Source of the DNA: Tolypeutes matacus
Lineage: Eukaryota > Chordata > Mammalia > Cingulata > Chlamyphoridae
Direction: 5' to 3'
NCBI GenBank assembly: GCA_026826555.1
Contig: JAKSZT010017954.1
Span: 5,174,642 to 5,238,641, forward strand
Length of the DNA stretch: 64,000 nucleotides
The notes beneath the pieces are model-generated. The model saw only the letters and a list, made by a program, of their open reading frames with translations. It was not told where the DNA came from and did not search any database. The translations under genes were made by a program, and so were the position numbers. This document shows positions 21,491-31,940 of this stretch, piece by piece. Each line of letters begins with the position of its first letter. The first letter of the stretch is position 1.

Positions 21491-21509
21491 CGTCCAATGC
21501 CTGATGTTT

Positions 21510-21690
21510 TATAAAGAGAATTGTCTCTAGAGCCAGACAGAGCTGGGTTTCAATTATTTTTCTTCTGGGTGACCTTTGGCAACTTGCTCAACCATTCTGT
21601 AATAGGATTATAATTTTACTTCACAGCTTTGTTGGGAGGAATGAAAGGATATAAAGTACAGTGACTGACACAGGGTAGGTCTCTCATGAG
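21510..21690 (+). repeat. MIR SINE fragment
   Basis: 'agagctgggtttcaattat', 'ggcaacttgctcaaccattc', 'aggatataaagtacagtgac' in MIR order. Confidence 0.8.
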
Positions 21691-21889
21691 TCATAATGAG
21701 TATAATATTGCTTTGGCCCTAGCTTTGGCCCAGCTGTACAGAATAAGCATCTGACTTTCTACAGGTTGCATTCCTAGACCCAGTGAGAAGGTCAGTATAT
21801 CAAGAGTAGTCACCCATAATCTGGTGGTGTTTTGAGGATGCTGGAAGCTCTCTACTTGAGAGTTAAAGACCAGGGCATCCAAGCGAAAG

Positions 21890-21995
21890 CACTCTAAGTG
21901 CTAAGTGGGGACCATGTCTGTTCAGCTCATAAGTCTATTCCCAGGGTCCAGTATCCAGCATATAGTAAGTGCTCAATAGTGTTTGTGAATGAACA
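21890..21995 (+). repeat. L2 LINE 3' end fragment
   Basis: 'gtggggaccatgtctgttca' and 'agcatatagtaagtgctcaa' followed by 'tgtttgtgaatgaac' match the L2 3' terminus. Confidence 0.8.
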
Positions 21996-21999
21996 AATA

Positions 22000-22880
22000 A
22001 GCTAAGGCCAATAGTCACTTTCCTTTGACAGAATCCATTGTTTCCTACTTGTTGCAGCTAATTGGGCTCCCAACCCATCAAAGGATAGTGTGGTCATATT
22101 ATCCACTCACTATTCATCACCAGGTGAATGGGACTCTCTGGGAACTCCCTCTGCTCTTGTATGGCAGACACTGTGAATGCCAGGTCATGCCATAATCCCT
22201 ATCTTCACCTTCCCATCTACACTTCTTCCTTCTGGCAGAGCCTGACTCCACCATAATGGCTGGAATTGTCATATAGTCACCTTTCTAAATTGGGCACAGG
22301 CATGTGATCCAAACTGGCCAATGGAACCAGTTAGGGGTTTCTGGGAAAGGTTTTACTCCCTAATAAAAAGAGATGAATAAGAGAATACATCCTGCAATCT
22401 GAGCAGTGACTTCACCTTCACAACGAGGATGGTTAGTAGAAGGAAAGCATCTGTCTATGATGCTATATTTGAGCCATTGAACCAATCCTGGAGCAGCCCC
22501 ATCTCCAAGGGTTGGTGCAAACAAGAGAATAGAAGGCAGCTGGGCTTCCATCTACCTCTTCTTTCAGGCCTCTGATAAATCTTAGTGTGAACACATTCAA
22601 TTCTGCTTAGTAACCAATTCTTGTTGGTCTCCAGGCACCATGTGTCTCTCTTCTTCTCCCATGTAAACAGAGATGCTCAGATGCAGGGTCTCAGCATAAT
22701 CCTACCTTTAAACAGTGGCTTTATGAGCCCTCCCAGGAGACTTCATCTTATTAAGCAGAACAATAAGGCCTCTCAGATAGGATGTGTGGTTCTTGGCTAC
22801 ACCAGGCATTTTCTTTGCATTGCCACATTTCATCCTAACAATAACTCACCATTCAATCTCTTTCCCCACCAATTGCTGAG
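22000..22880. other. Non-coding, probably includes a degenerate LTR
   Basis: At about 22200-22570 the wording 'agcctgactccaccataatg', 'catgtgatccaaactggcca' and 'gaaccaatcctggagcagcc' resembles an old LTR or LINE fragment, but I cannot assign a family. No gene recognised. Confidence 0.4.
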
Positions 22881-23198
22881 GTGGCCAGGTCTCATGCCAG
22901 TTATTGCTCCCTCACCCTTGCTTCCCTAATATTATGTAACGCGAGATTGCATCATGACCCCCCTCAATGGCTATCCTCTTACCTGTCTTCTCCCCTTACC
23001 CTCCCCAACAAGAATCCTTTCCAAGACCAGTTGGTAAGTAAGTTGCTGCCATATGAACTATCCTTCACATGCGTGATAGACTTTGATGCCGTCCCGAGAG
23101 GCCACAACAGGCAGAATGTTAAAGTGGATGTATTCGACCTGAGGCTGGATGACATCCGATTGGGTGAATGTTACATGTTGAATTTCATAAGTGAATAA
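22881..23198 (+). other. Unrecognised 105-codon open frame, CpG-bearing 3' half
   Basis: The frame is open for 105 codons and ends TGA-A-rich (taa at 23196). Its second half (about 23035-23195) keeps CpGs at 23072, 23095, 23136 and 23157, is not obviously repeat-derived and encodes a soluble, acidic-basic alternating peptide with no transmembrane or signal segment. I do not recognise it. A strong donor-like 'ggtaagtaag' at 23031-23040 sits within the frame, which argues against one continuous coding exon. It may be a retrocopy fragment, an exon of an unrecognised gene or chance. Confidence 0.2.
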
Positions 23199-23199
23199 A

Positions 23200-24900
23200 T
23201 CTATTTTTAAGTCTTCTTGGGATACCATATTAAATTTTTTAAAAGTGACAACGTCTTACAACAAATGAGAGAAATGTTCTAGCTCCAAGGAAGTTCAGCC
23301 TAGGTCCCATAAAACCCATATTGCCTGGGCCTTCACTGCTTGTCTCCCGCCACCCCCAACTCCTGATGTAGGGTCTCACTCTGAAAGGAGAGGGAGTAGA
23401 GGTATCTCAGTCCAGTCCAGGACACTGACCAACCATTTGTGGAGGAGATCAGTTGTGGGTGGCTCTCATATTGCCTTCTGATCCAAGCCTGAGAAGAGTG
23501 AACTCTTAGAAACTGACAGAATGGGCTGGATAATGAGCTGGAGCAGCAGTGTGCTCCAGGGAAACAGAATGAGCAGCCAGCTTTTTGAGGGGAGCCTCAT
23601 AACAGTTGGGTGGGGGGAGGCAATTTCCCTCCACAACAATAAGGTAAAGGAACATCATGACAGAGCATAGGAGTAATGAGAGAAGAATGCTAGGGGATAT
23701 TCAATGGCAACAGGATCATCCCATATGGGCATCTTTATGGTGGATCAGGGCATAGTTATAGCAATTGCAAGCTGAGGTCCTCCTGAGGTGGAATGAAAAG
23801 CTGAACCAAAGCTGAAGAATGCTATTGGCCACTAAGGAACATATCAAGCCCCTGAGATTCTGTTGTGGTCACAGCAGTGAGGAGTTTAGGTCCTCCCAAA
23901 ATACTGTTCTCATTGCATTCGTATAAGGGAAATATTATGACGGTCACCCACACCTCTTGATTGTCTTCCTCTAAGCTGGTGTAAACTGCTGAAGGATGTA
24001 TTTAAGAATATTAGAGATTAAAGAATGGATCTTGTGCATGCTCTGAATTCTTTATTCCTTTCCTTCACTTTCTGCCCTCTTTTACACTAGCCCCATTTTC
24101 TGGGTGAGAAAACTGAAGTCCAAAATGAATAAATGGTCTTCCCTAAACACAATTCCAGAGAAAAGAGCCACTCACAAATCCTTGCCGCGTGATTTTGGTT
24201 GGTTGCATGTTTGCTTGTAACCAAGGCACTATTCTCCCCTGTCTCTTAAGCATGTTTAGAGGAAAGGAAGAAAGGGTAAGGGTTCTATAGTAGAATAGAA
24301 CTTATTTTACTTTTTCTCTTCCACACTGCCAATAACCATGCTTAAGGCCAGAATGAAATCTAGGTAGCAGTGGCAAGCAAAGTTATAGCATCAAAACCTG
24401 GGAATGAATAGTGGGGGGTTGAGCTCTACTCCACAGAAGCTCTTATCTCTCCCAGTGCTCGCCTCCCTTGCCCACAATTCTGCCACCATCAAAGGTGCTT
24501 TTGAAAATTAGAAATCCTGAATCATCCCCAAATCCAAAAGTTTAATTGACCCTTTCATGCTCTGGCTGTGTTTGCTGATCAAGGGGACTTAAAAGTGTGA
24601 GCCAAAGCTTTCTAAATGCATGCAAAGACTCTGTCAGACTTGCAGAACTTTGGAGCTTCTTTAAAATGTAGTAACAAAGGAGGGGAAAGAGTACGTGTTC
24701 ACCCTTCCTGAAGCATGCAAACTTATTAGGAAGAGACACTCTGTACATGGGTGTGATTGGACCTGCGGCATACCTAAACAAGGTTAAAGCCAGATGCTTT
24801 GGGATATTCAGGGAAATAAAGAGTAATAGCCTAATTTCAAATCCAGGATGTTAAGTCCTTAGCTGCTGCAAAACATGGACAAATAGAAATACTGGCAAGC
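23200..24900. other. Unassigned non-coding sequence
   Basis: No gene or confident repeat is recognised in this stretch. Confidence 0.4.
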
Positions 24901-24914
24901 TAGTTGGCATAGCA

Positions 24915-25115
24915 AGAGTGCTGGACTTGAAACGAGGAAAACTGTATTCCCTATCCACTGGTTATTTGCCTTGAGTAAGTCATTTATTCTCCCCTATGTT
25001 GTTTCCTGATCTCAGAAAAATTACCATCCACTCCATACCTATCACTCACATTGTTGAGAGGCTTAAATGAGAAACACCTTGTGAAAATACTTGGTAAGTA
25101 AACTCTAAGTATGAA
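24915..25115 (+). repeat. MIR SINE fragment
   Basis: 'ggacttgaaacgaggaaaac', 'gccttgagtaagtcatttat', 'acattgttgagaggcttaaa' and 'aatacttggtaagta' in MIR order. Confidence 0.75.
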
Positions 25116-25239
25116 GCTAAGGTAGGGACTCCTCGCTGTCTGAAAGGAGATGGCAACTTCATCCCTAGGACAAGACAACCGAAGCACTTAGAATCATGCA
25201 GAAAGATTGCCATCACTAAATTCCTGCCCAATTTTAGCT

Positions 25240-26350
25240 TTAACTTTTCATTTTAAGATAATTTTAAACTTACTATAGAGTTCCAGCATAGCCTTCATGC
25301 AGAACTCTCCGGTGGTAATACCCTACATAACCATAGTCAACGCACCAAAACTAAGAAATTAACAACAGTGCAATACTTTAACTCAGCTACAGACTTTATT
25401 CCAGTGTTCTCATGTTCTTTTACTGTTCCAGGATCCAATCCAGAATCCCACAGAGCACTAAGTTTCCATGTGTTCTTAGTCTCCTCCAATCAGTGACAAG
25501 CCATTCCTTGCCTTTCATGACCTTGAGAAGTTTGAAGAAAACTGGCCAGTGATTTTGTAGACAGTCACTCAATTTGGGTTTGTCAGATGTTTTCCATTTC
25601 AAGATCAAGGTTACATATTATCAGGAAGGATATCAACGAGATAATGTGTCCTTTTCAGTGTATCAGCTCAGGGAGAATCTGGCATTGCCAAGTCTTATAG
25701 CAATAAGGCATGATCCTTAGTCACTTCTTAAGTGGTATCTGCTGGGTTTCTCCACTATAAAGTTACTATTTTTTGCCTTGTAATTCATACATATTTAATT
25801 TGAGGAGATTCTTTGAGATCATGCAAATATCATGTTTCTCCTTAATTTCTACCCACTAATTTTAGATGTATCAGTGAATTTTGCATGCAGCAATTATCAC
25901 CATGGTGTTCAAGTAGTGATTTTCTACTTTCCCCATTCTATTCTTTTCTACATTTATTGTTTGGAATTCTTCTGAAATGAAGAGTTGTCTCTTGTGCCCT
26001 ACTTATTTATTTATTCTATTATTTATTTTTTTCAACATGGATTCATAGATATTTATTTTATATTTTGGGTTATAATCCAATATGAACTGTTTATTTGGTT
26101 GCTCAATTTCTTCTAGTTTGGACACTGGAAGATCTTTCAGCATTGGCCCCTGCGTCCTTTCAACTTGCCCTACCTTTGTCTTTTTGTTTGTTTGTTTCGC
26201 TTTGCTCTACTTCCTGACACCAAAAGATGCTCTGGGATCATCTTGTATTTTCTCTGCCCCAGCCCTAGAATCAACCACTGCCCCATGTGCCCTACATTTT
26301 ATCAAGGAGCACTCAAACATCAAACAAAGATTGCAAAACAATAAAAAGTA
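25240..26350 (-). mobile_element. Ancient L1M (L1ME-like) fragment, minus strand
   Basis: Plus-strand text follows the reverse complement of an L1ME 3' region: 'cagtgttctcatgttctttt', 'tgttttccatttcaagatca', 'gggttataatccaatatg', 'gttgctcaatttcttctag', then 'atgctctgggatcatcttgt' and 'ctctgccccagccctagaat'. About 1.1 kb, no open frame of note. Another piece of this kind is at 51405. Confidence 0.75.
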
Positions 26351-26716
26351 ATTTATGATATGAAAGAGAAAATGTGTTTTTAAATTATTTCGTAGGTTTC
26401 TCTCCATCACCATTTCCTCCCATATAGAAAAGGCCGATGGTCTCATTAAGAAGAAGTTACTGGGCCCCCAGTATATGGTAGGCCCTAGGGCCACAAGTTT
26501 AGTGTCATCTAATGCCATCCCCTGCACTCAAGAGGTTCTTAGTCTAATGAGGGAGATGATTTTTAGCAGTTGTGCTCCAAGTAAGCAGTTTTTAATACCT
26601 AGTAATAAAAAGTATGTTAAATATTTATATATTACCCCTACTTAGCCTATGGAGGAGTTGTAAAAGGTCAACGTGGTTTTTAGAGCGTGTACTCTGAGAT
26701 AGTGCTTTGGCACATG
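26350..26716. other. Unassigned non-coding spacer
   Basis: No gene or clear repeat recognised. Confidence 0.4.
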
Positions 26717-27102
26717 TGGTAGGTTGGATAATGGTCTCCCAAAGATGTCCATGGTCTCATCCCTGAAACCTATGAAGATGTTGCTTTACATGACAGAAGG
26801 GACTTTGTAGGTGGGATTAAGTTAAGGATCACAGGGATCCTTATAAGAGGGAAGCAGGGGGGTCAAAGAAGGAGATGTGACGATGGAAGCAATGCTGTGG
26901 CACGAACCAAGGAACACTGGCAGCTTCTAGAAGCTGGGAAAGGCAAGGGAAAGGACTCTCCCTCAGAGCCACCAGATGGAACACAGCCCTGCTAACTCAT
27001 TTCAGTTTTCTGACCTCTAGAACTGTAAGAGAATACATTTCTGTTGCTTTAAGCCACAAAGTTTGTGATCATTTGTTATAGCGGCAGTAGGAAACTAATT
27101 CA
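26717..27102 (+). mobile_element. MLT1-type MaLR solo LTR
   Basis: Starts 'tggtaggttggataatggtc' and ends 'aggaaactaattca'. Internal markers: 'gatgtccatggtctcatccc', 'ggatccttataagagggaag', and the 3' 'ctctagaactgtaagagaat' plus 'gctttaagccacaaagtttg'. Flanks acatg and gcatg match 4 of 5. Length 386 is typical. Confidence 0.88.
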
Positions 27103-28405
27103 GCATGTGATTGCCGATGCCACAATTATCTGGTTACCTATGATTTTCCATGAGTCATCAGGCAGATTTAGTATTGCAATCTCGTGTCAATAGGAGATAT
27201 TCACCATTACGTCAATATGAAGAAGACAGCTCCATTTACAATGTTATCCAGTAGAAAAGGATCAGACAGTCTCAAAGGATATATCCAAAAGCATATCTAA
27301 AGTATTTTGGAAAGAGGAAGCCTTTCCCTGCTCATGACATTTCATCCCCATTAACTTACCCTCTCACAGTGTAGCCAGGGCCAGCACTCAGCATCAAGAG
27401 GAACTTTTAATTGAACACCGGCCAAGACTGGCATGTGAAAATCTTTATTCGTTTTTGCCCATCACCTTGTCTGCCTCTTTTAACCCTTCACAGGGCAAAG
27501 AATAAAACCCTGCATGTGGGTAAGCTAACAGAGGAAGACCTGGGAGGCTCTCTATCCTGTAGTCCCATCTCCTAACAGCCGTTCAACACTTTGATGGGAA
27601 GGGAAAAGCCCTCTTCAACACCCTTCTGATGCCCAGAATTCTATGAAGTGCCAACTTGCCTCATCTGATGCCTGCTGCCTCTGAGCTCTGTGTTTTCGTT
27701 TGATTAAAGATCTGTTTTTATAAACTGAGATATGTAAATCCCCAAGGTTTCAAACCTACCTCATTACAAAATTTATAACCTAAGTAAATAAAAGTAGACA
27801 GATCCACAAGAACTCCCTGGAATGGAGCGGAAGGCAAGGAATTCTTCAAGGTATGGAAGCCACTTGGCTTAGATTTTGTCTTCATGTTATAGAATTTCTT
27901 TCCTGCCTTAATAAATACCAGAGACTGTTCACTGTTAAAGATCAGACCATCAGTTTGATGTGGCTCACCAGAGAGTATGTCATCCAGGCTGATACCCTTT
28001 GCCTATTTCAAAGGCAGTGTGTGAGTAGCTCTAATTCCAATTCACACACTGAGGGATCAAATATGAATACTTTCCGAGGAAATGAGAATAAAATAGGCAG
28101 CACAGAGATGCTTCTGTGCCCCAATTATATTCCATTTTCAGGTTGTGTTCTACTTCTAAAAATGATAGAAAATTGTGGAGTGTTTCTAATCTTTGCAGTT
28201 CAGATTGAATCCATCTTCCCTGAATTGTTTCAAAGTGGGCTTGCATGAAGAAGAGCTTTCAAAATAGCCAAGTAGCTGGGTCAGGTTGCTTTGAGACCTG
28301 GTCAATTGGAAAATGTTCTGTTTCACCAAAAATGTCACCAAATCAAGTAAAAAACAAATGGGTGAGTTTTGAGTTTCACAAATAAGAGAGGGAACAACAT
28401 TTATT
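27103..28405. other. Unassigned non-coding sequence
   Basis: No repeat or gene recognised. The frame at 27853-28248 plus (131 codons) begins with an ATG but has no recognisable domain and overlaps minus-strand frames of similar length, so it is probably chance. Confidence 0.4.
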
Positions 28406-28540
28406 AAATATTTGAAGTGTTCACACACTGTGCTATTTTCAATATTTTATCACATTTCATCTTCACAAAACAAGACAGGCCTGCTCCTTCTCCATTTAAG
28501 TCTATAAACAGAGGTGCATTTCGTTTAAGAAACTGTTGAC
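28405..28540 (-). repeat. MIR-like fragment, minus strand
   Basis: 'acaacatttattaaatattt', 'acactgtgctattttca', 'tcacatttcatcttcacaaa' follow the reverse MIR/L2 pattern. Confidence 0.6.
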
Positions 28541-28599
28541 ATTTTCCAGGAGAACCAGGATTTAAGACTAGGTGTGACCTAGAGGAAATGTGAACTGAT

Positions 28600-28850
28600 A
28601 TAAGGTGCTTGGAACTGGATTAGAATCTTTGCACCACCAGTTATTAGCCCTGTGACTTAAGGAAGTTATATAACCTTTATAAACTGTTTCTTTATGTATA
28701 AAATGGGAATAATACCTAACATATAGTGGCATTATAAGCTTTCATAGAGAGAGTGTGCATGTGTATATCCATACACACACATATTTAAATATGTGTTAAG
28801 GGCCAGGCCCCATTAGATGTTCCATAAATGATTAATATTATTCAATTGAT
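28600..28850 (+). repeat. MIR SINE fragment, long
   Basis: 'ccctgtgacttaaggaagtt', 'tgtataaaatgggaataata', 'cctaacatatagtggcatta' and, after a CA/TG insert, 'gttccataaatgattaatat'. Confidence 0.8.
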
Positions 28851-29907
28851 AAGCAATTATTGGCCACCTCGTATTTGGCAGGAGCTATGCCAGACCTGCT
28901 GCTACTTCATGGCACAAAATGGCTGCCATTCTTAATAGTGATTTCTCACCTAAAAAAACATCATGGATTCTTCCACCACAATTAACACTTGCTGAAAGCC
29001 TCCTATGTAAGAATGTATCAGATACTACAGGAGACTTCAGGACAACATTTTAAAATCATAAACAAATGGATCCTGGTCCATCAATGACCCTATGGTGTGG
29101 GTGAGGCAGCTACTGCAGGGAAAGCAACCTGCAGATCACTTGGCGAGCCTTCGAAACTGAGCACAAGCAATCCCGAGGATGTCTAGAGAATTCTCAGCAT
29201 GCATAGCATTTAGGGAGTCAATTTCCAGATTCTCATCTTCTGTTTGTTTTCTTTGCTAAAACTGTTTTAACTGAAAACCAACCTGCAGTTGAGGTAATTA
29301 CATAGATTCTCAGTTCCCATTTTCCCTTAAACAATCTTCTTTTTCCCACTTTGCAAAAGACAAACTTTTCACCCATCCCCACTCCTATGGCACAAAGGAG
29401 AATTTAAAAAGTTCACCTGGGGGCTGAGGAAATACCAACTCTAACAACTGAATAACAAGTCCTTTTGCGAGTCAGGTAGTTTCTGATTCTTTGATTCATT
29501 GTGTAAATAGCCAAATCATTAATATTTGGTTTTGGTGGCTTATCAAAATGAGTGTTTTTGCAATCTGCTCCCATCTACTTTTTTTAAGGACATGTTTTCT
29601 CAGCATTTAAATATATAAAAACAGAAAGTAGGAGTAAAATTTATACTGACTTTCTATTCAAGGAATAAGCAATGTTTATTCATAGACATATGACCCAAAT
29701 GAAAAATTTCCCTTCTATCTCATCAAGAGGTGTAATTTCTAATAAAACTTTTCCTCTTTATCTTTAATAATGATCACAATATATTACTCATTTATATTGT
29801 TTGGGTCAATTGTGTATCATAACAATTATACTCGTTGTAACTTAGTCCACCTTCAAAAAAATAAATCCTCAGACCATAGAAATTAAAAGCAATTTCAGTT
29901 TATATAC
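28851..29907. other. Unassigned AT-rich non-coding sequence
   Basis: No gene or confident repeat recognised. It forms the left flank of the endogenous retrovirus. Confidence 0.4.
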
Positions 29908-30960
29908 TGAGAAAAGAGAGGAGCAGCTGTTGACATCTGGGAACCGGCTCGCCACTTACAGCCAGGCCTCGGAGTTATTAGGAGCAGGCCTGGAGCTCAT
30001 GGCCCGCACACTGTGTCTACCTGTAGGATATAAACTAGGTCATTCTGTGTCTGTGATGCAGTGAGAAAAGCAACACACAAAAAAAAAAGCTAGAACAAAA
30101 TCTCAGGACTTATTTAAGCACAGACAAAAAGGTTATTGTGCAAACCACAAAAGTACCAAACATCTTCTGTTCCCAGCTTATTCGAGTGACTGCTGCCTCT
30201 TTACCACCTAAGCTTTTACCTTACTCTGGTCTGCCCTCCTTCCAAGTAAGATTTATTAAGATAAGCAACCATAGAATTGCCCTCGCTTCCTGACAGCATC
30301 TGTGACGGTGCATTTAGCCATGTCACAGTGTCCAGTTGTTTGGTCAAGCAAGTACTGGCCCGACTGTTACTGTAAGGGTATTTCATAGCAGGATTATCAT
30401 CTCTAGTCTGCTGATTCCATCTATGGCTGATTGCATCCACAGTCACAAGGGAGATTGCCCTTAGCAATGAGGAGAGTCTCCCCCCCAATCAATCGAAGGT
30501 CTAAAAGTAGAACTGAGGATTGCAGAAGTTAGAAAGAATAATTTCTGCCTCTATAGCCAGTCAGTTTCTCCTGGGGAATACAACTTCATTTTCATCAGTG
30601 AAACTTGCAGCCTGCCCTATGGAATTCAGACTTGCCAATCCCCATGGTTGCATGAGCCAATTCCTATAACAAATCTCTTAATGTGCATGTGTATGTGTGG
30701 TCAGTTTTTTTTTTCTGGAGAACCCTGGCAAATACATCATCTAATCCAGAGTAAAGCCCCACTTCATTAAGCCCTCCCTACAATTACCTACACAAAGCCC
30801 AAATTCTACAATAAGTCCTTTCTAATACCCTCTTACCGAGATACCCAGTGGTTCACCATGGTGAGTTTTTCCCTTGCTGCAATGAGCAACAAACTCCATT
30901 TATTCAACTACCAGTGCATTCCTGTGGTCTTTGACTGGAAGTGATGCTCCACCAGACCCA
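29908..30960 (+). mobile_element. 5' LTR of a decayed class I-like endogenous retrovirus
   Basis: Aligns by eye to 36007-36533 over most of its length. Shared blocks: 'ttaggagc', 'gtgcaaaccacaaaagtac' (3' copy 'ctgcacaaaccacaaaaata'), 'gagtgactgctgcctct', 'gatttattaagataagcaac', 'cttcctgacagcatctg', 'cacttcattaagccctccct', 'cccagtggttcaccatggtg' and 'tcccttgctgcaatga'. It is split by another LTR at 30301-30736. The 3' boundary is uncertain: similarity to the 3' copy stops near 'aaactcc' (30896). Confidence 0.85.
30301..30736 (+). mobile_element. ERVL/MaLR-like solo LTR nested in the retroviral 5' LTR
   Basis: Runs from 'tgtgacggtgcatttagcca' to 'ggagaaccctggcaaataca' (TG...CA, 436 bases). 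Flanks gcatc and tcatc match 4 of 5. The 3' retroviral LTR gives the uninterrupted text 'cagcatctgatccag', which confirms the insertion point. Internal markers 'ccagttgtttggtcaagcaa', 'gacttgccaatccccatggt' and 'gagccaattcctataac' are the same family as the minus-strand copy at 31286-31698. Confidence 0.88.
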
Positions 30961-31285
30961 GCTGAATCCCTCACTGCCTTGGACTGAGACCCTGGACTCA
31001 GTAACAGTGTTCACATCTGAGTCCCTTTGTCTCTCTATCTGTTTGAGTTTGCCACCTGCACCTGGCTGGGAGATAAGTTCCGGAAATTGAGCTCCAGTAT
31101 TTCAGCATTGGGTTTATTTTGTTGTTCCAGGAATATGATCCATCCAATATTTTTGGTTACCGATTAGATTTGCACTGTTCTTTGGCAAAATTGTTTTCTC
31201 ATTCTCCAACACCTGCCCCAGTGGTCTGTCTGCTTGCCTAGTGCCTGAGTATTTTTGTCTATAACACAAAAAGTCTGTAGGGAGA

Positions 31286-31698
31286 TGAATCGGTCAGGGT
31301 TCAGCCAGAGAAGCAGAACTTGGAGGAGACATGTATTAAGAGATTTATTGCAAGGAATTGGCCTACACAGTTGTCAGGTCTAGCAAGACAAGTCCAATTC
31401 TGTGGGGCTGTCAGGAAAAGCAGCCTGCAACTTCAACAAGAGCTCAAATGGCAGTCCATAGGCAGAATTCCTTTTACTTCTGGGAAGCCTCACTTCCGCT
31501 CTTGAAAGCCTTTCAACTGATTGAAACAGGTGCACTCGGATTATCTAGGATAATCTCCCTTACTTAAGGTCAATTGATTATGGACTTTAATCACATTGGC
31601 AAAATACCTTCATAGCAACACCTAGATAAATGCCTGATTGAATAAGTGGGGACTGGACTGTATCCTCGCCAAGTTGACACATAAAACCAACCACCACA
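31286..31698 (-). mobile_element. ERVL/MaLR-like solo LTR, minus strand, nested in the retrovirus
   Basis: It is the reverse complement of the family at 30301-30736: begins 'tgaatcggtcagggttcagc', contains 'agagatttattgcaagga' and ends 'agttgacacataaaaccaac' plus 'caccaca'. About 413 bases. A matching 5-bp duplication is not clear. Plus-strand frames at 31320-31567 lie in it. Confidence 0.8.
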
Positions 31699-31916
31699 AG
31701 AAGTGACTGGAATAGCTCCTATAAATTCATTCTCAAGATGGCCCCAGGGGCTGAGGAGTTCAGCACGTCTTCTGGGATTCACATCCTTTTGGACAAACCT
31801 TGTCTCTGGTCACCACTTTAAAACCTTATAAGGACATTCTTCAGGCTTTTCTTGGTGTCCACGACAACTGCTCTGTTTATTTGCATCTGCCTGGAATCAG
31901 GAGGTTTTTTCTGCTG

Positions 31917-31940
31917 CCTGGGTGTGTGTGTGTGTGTGAA
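31917..31940. repeat. (TG)n microsatellite
   Basis: A short TG run that directly abuts the second copy of a 52-bp duplicated segment starting at 31937. Confidence 0.9.

Noticed and set aside
30897..31030. Retroviral primer-binding site after the 5' LTR
   Set aside because: No stretch begins with TGG and resembles a known tRNA 3' end at the expected place; the LTR boundary is also uncertain.
31276..31705. 5-bp target-site duplication for the minus-strand LTR at 31286-31698
   Set aside because: Candidate flanks ggaga and agaag do not match well in any alignment I tried.
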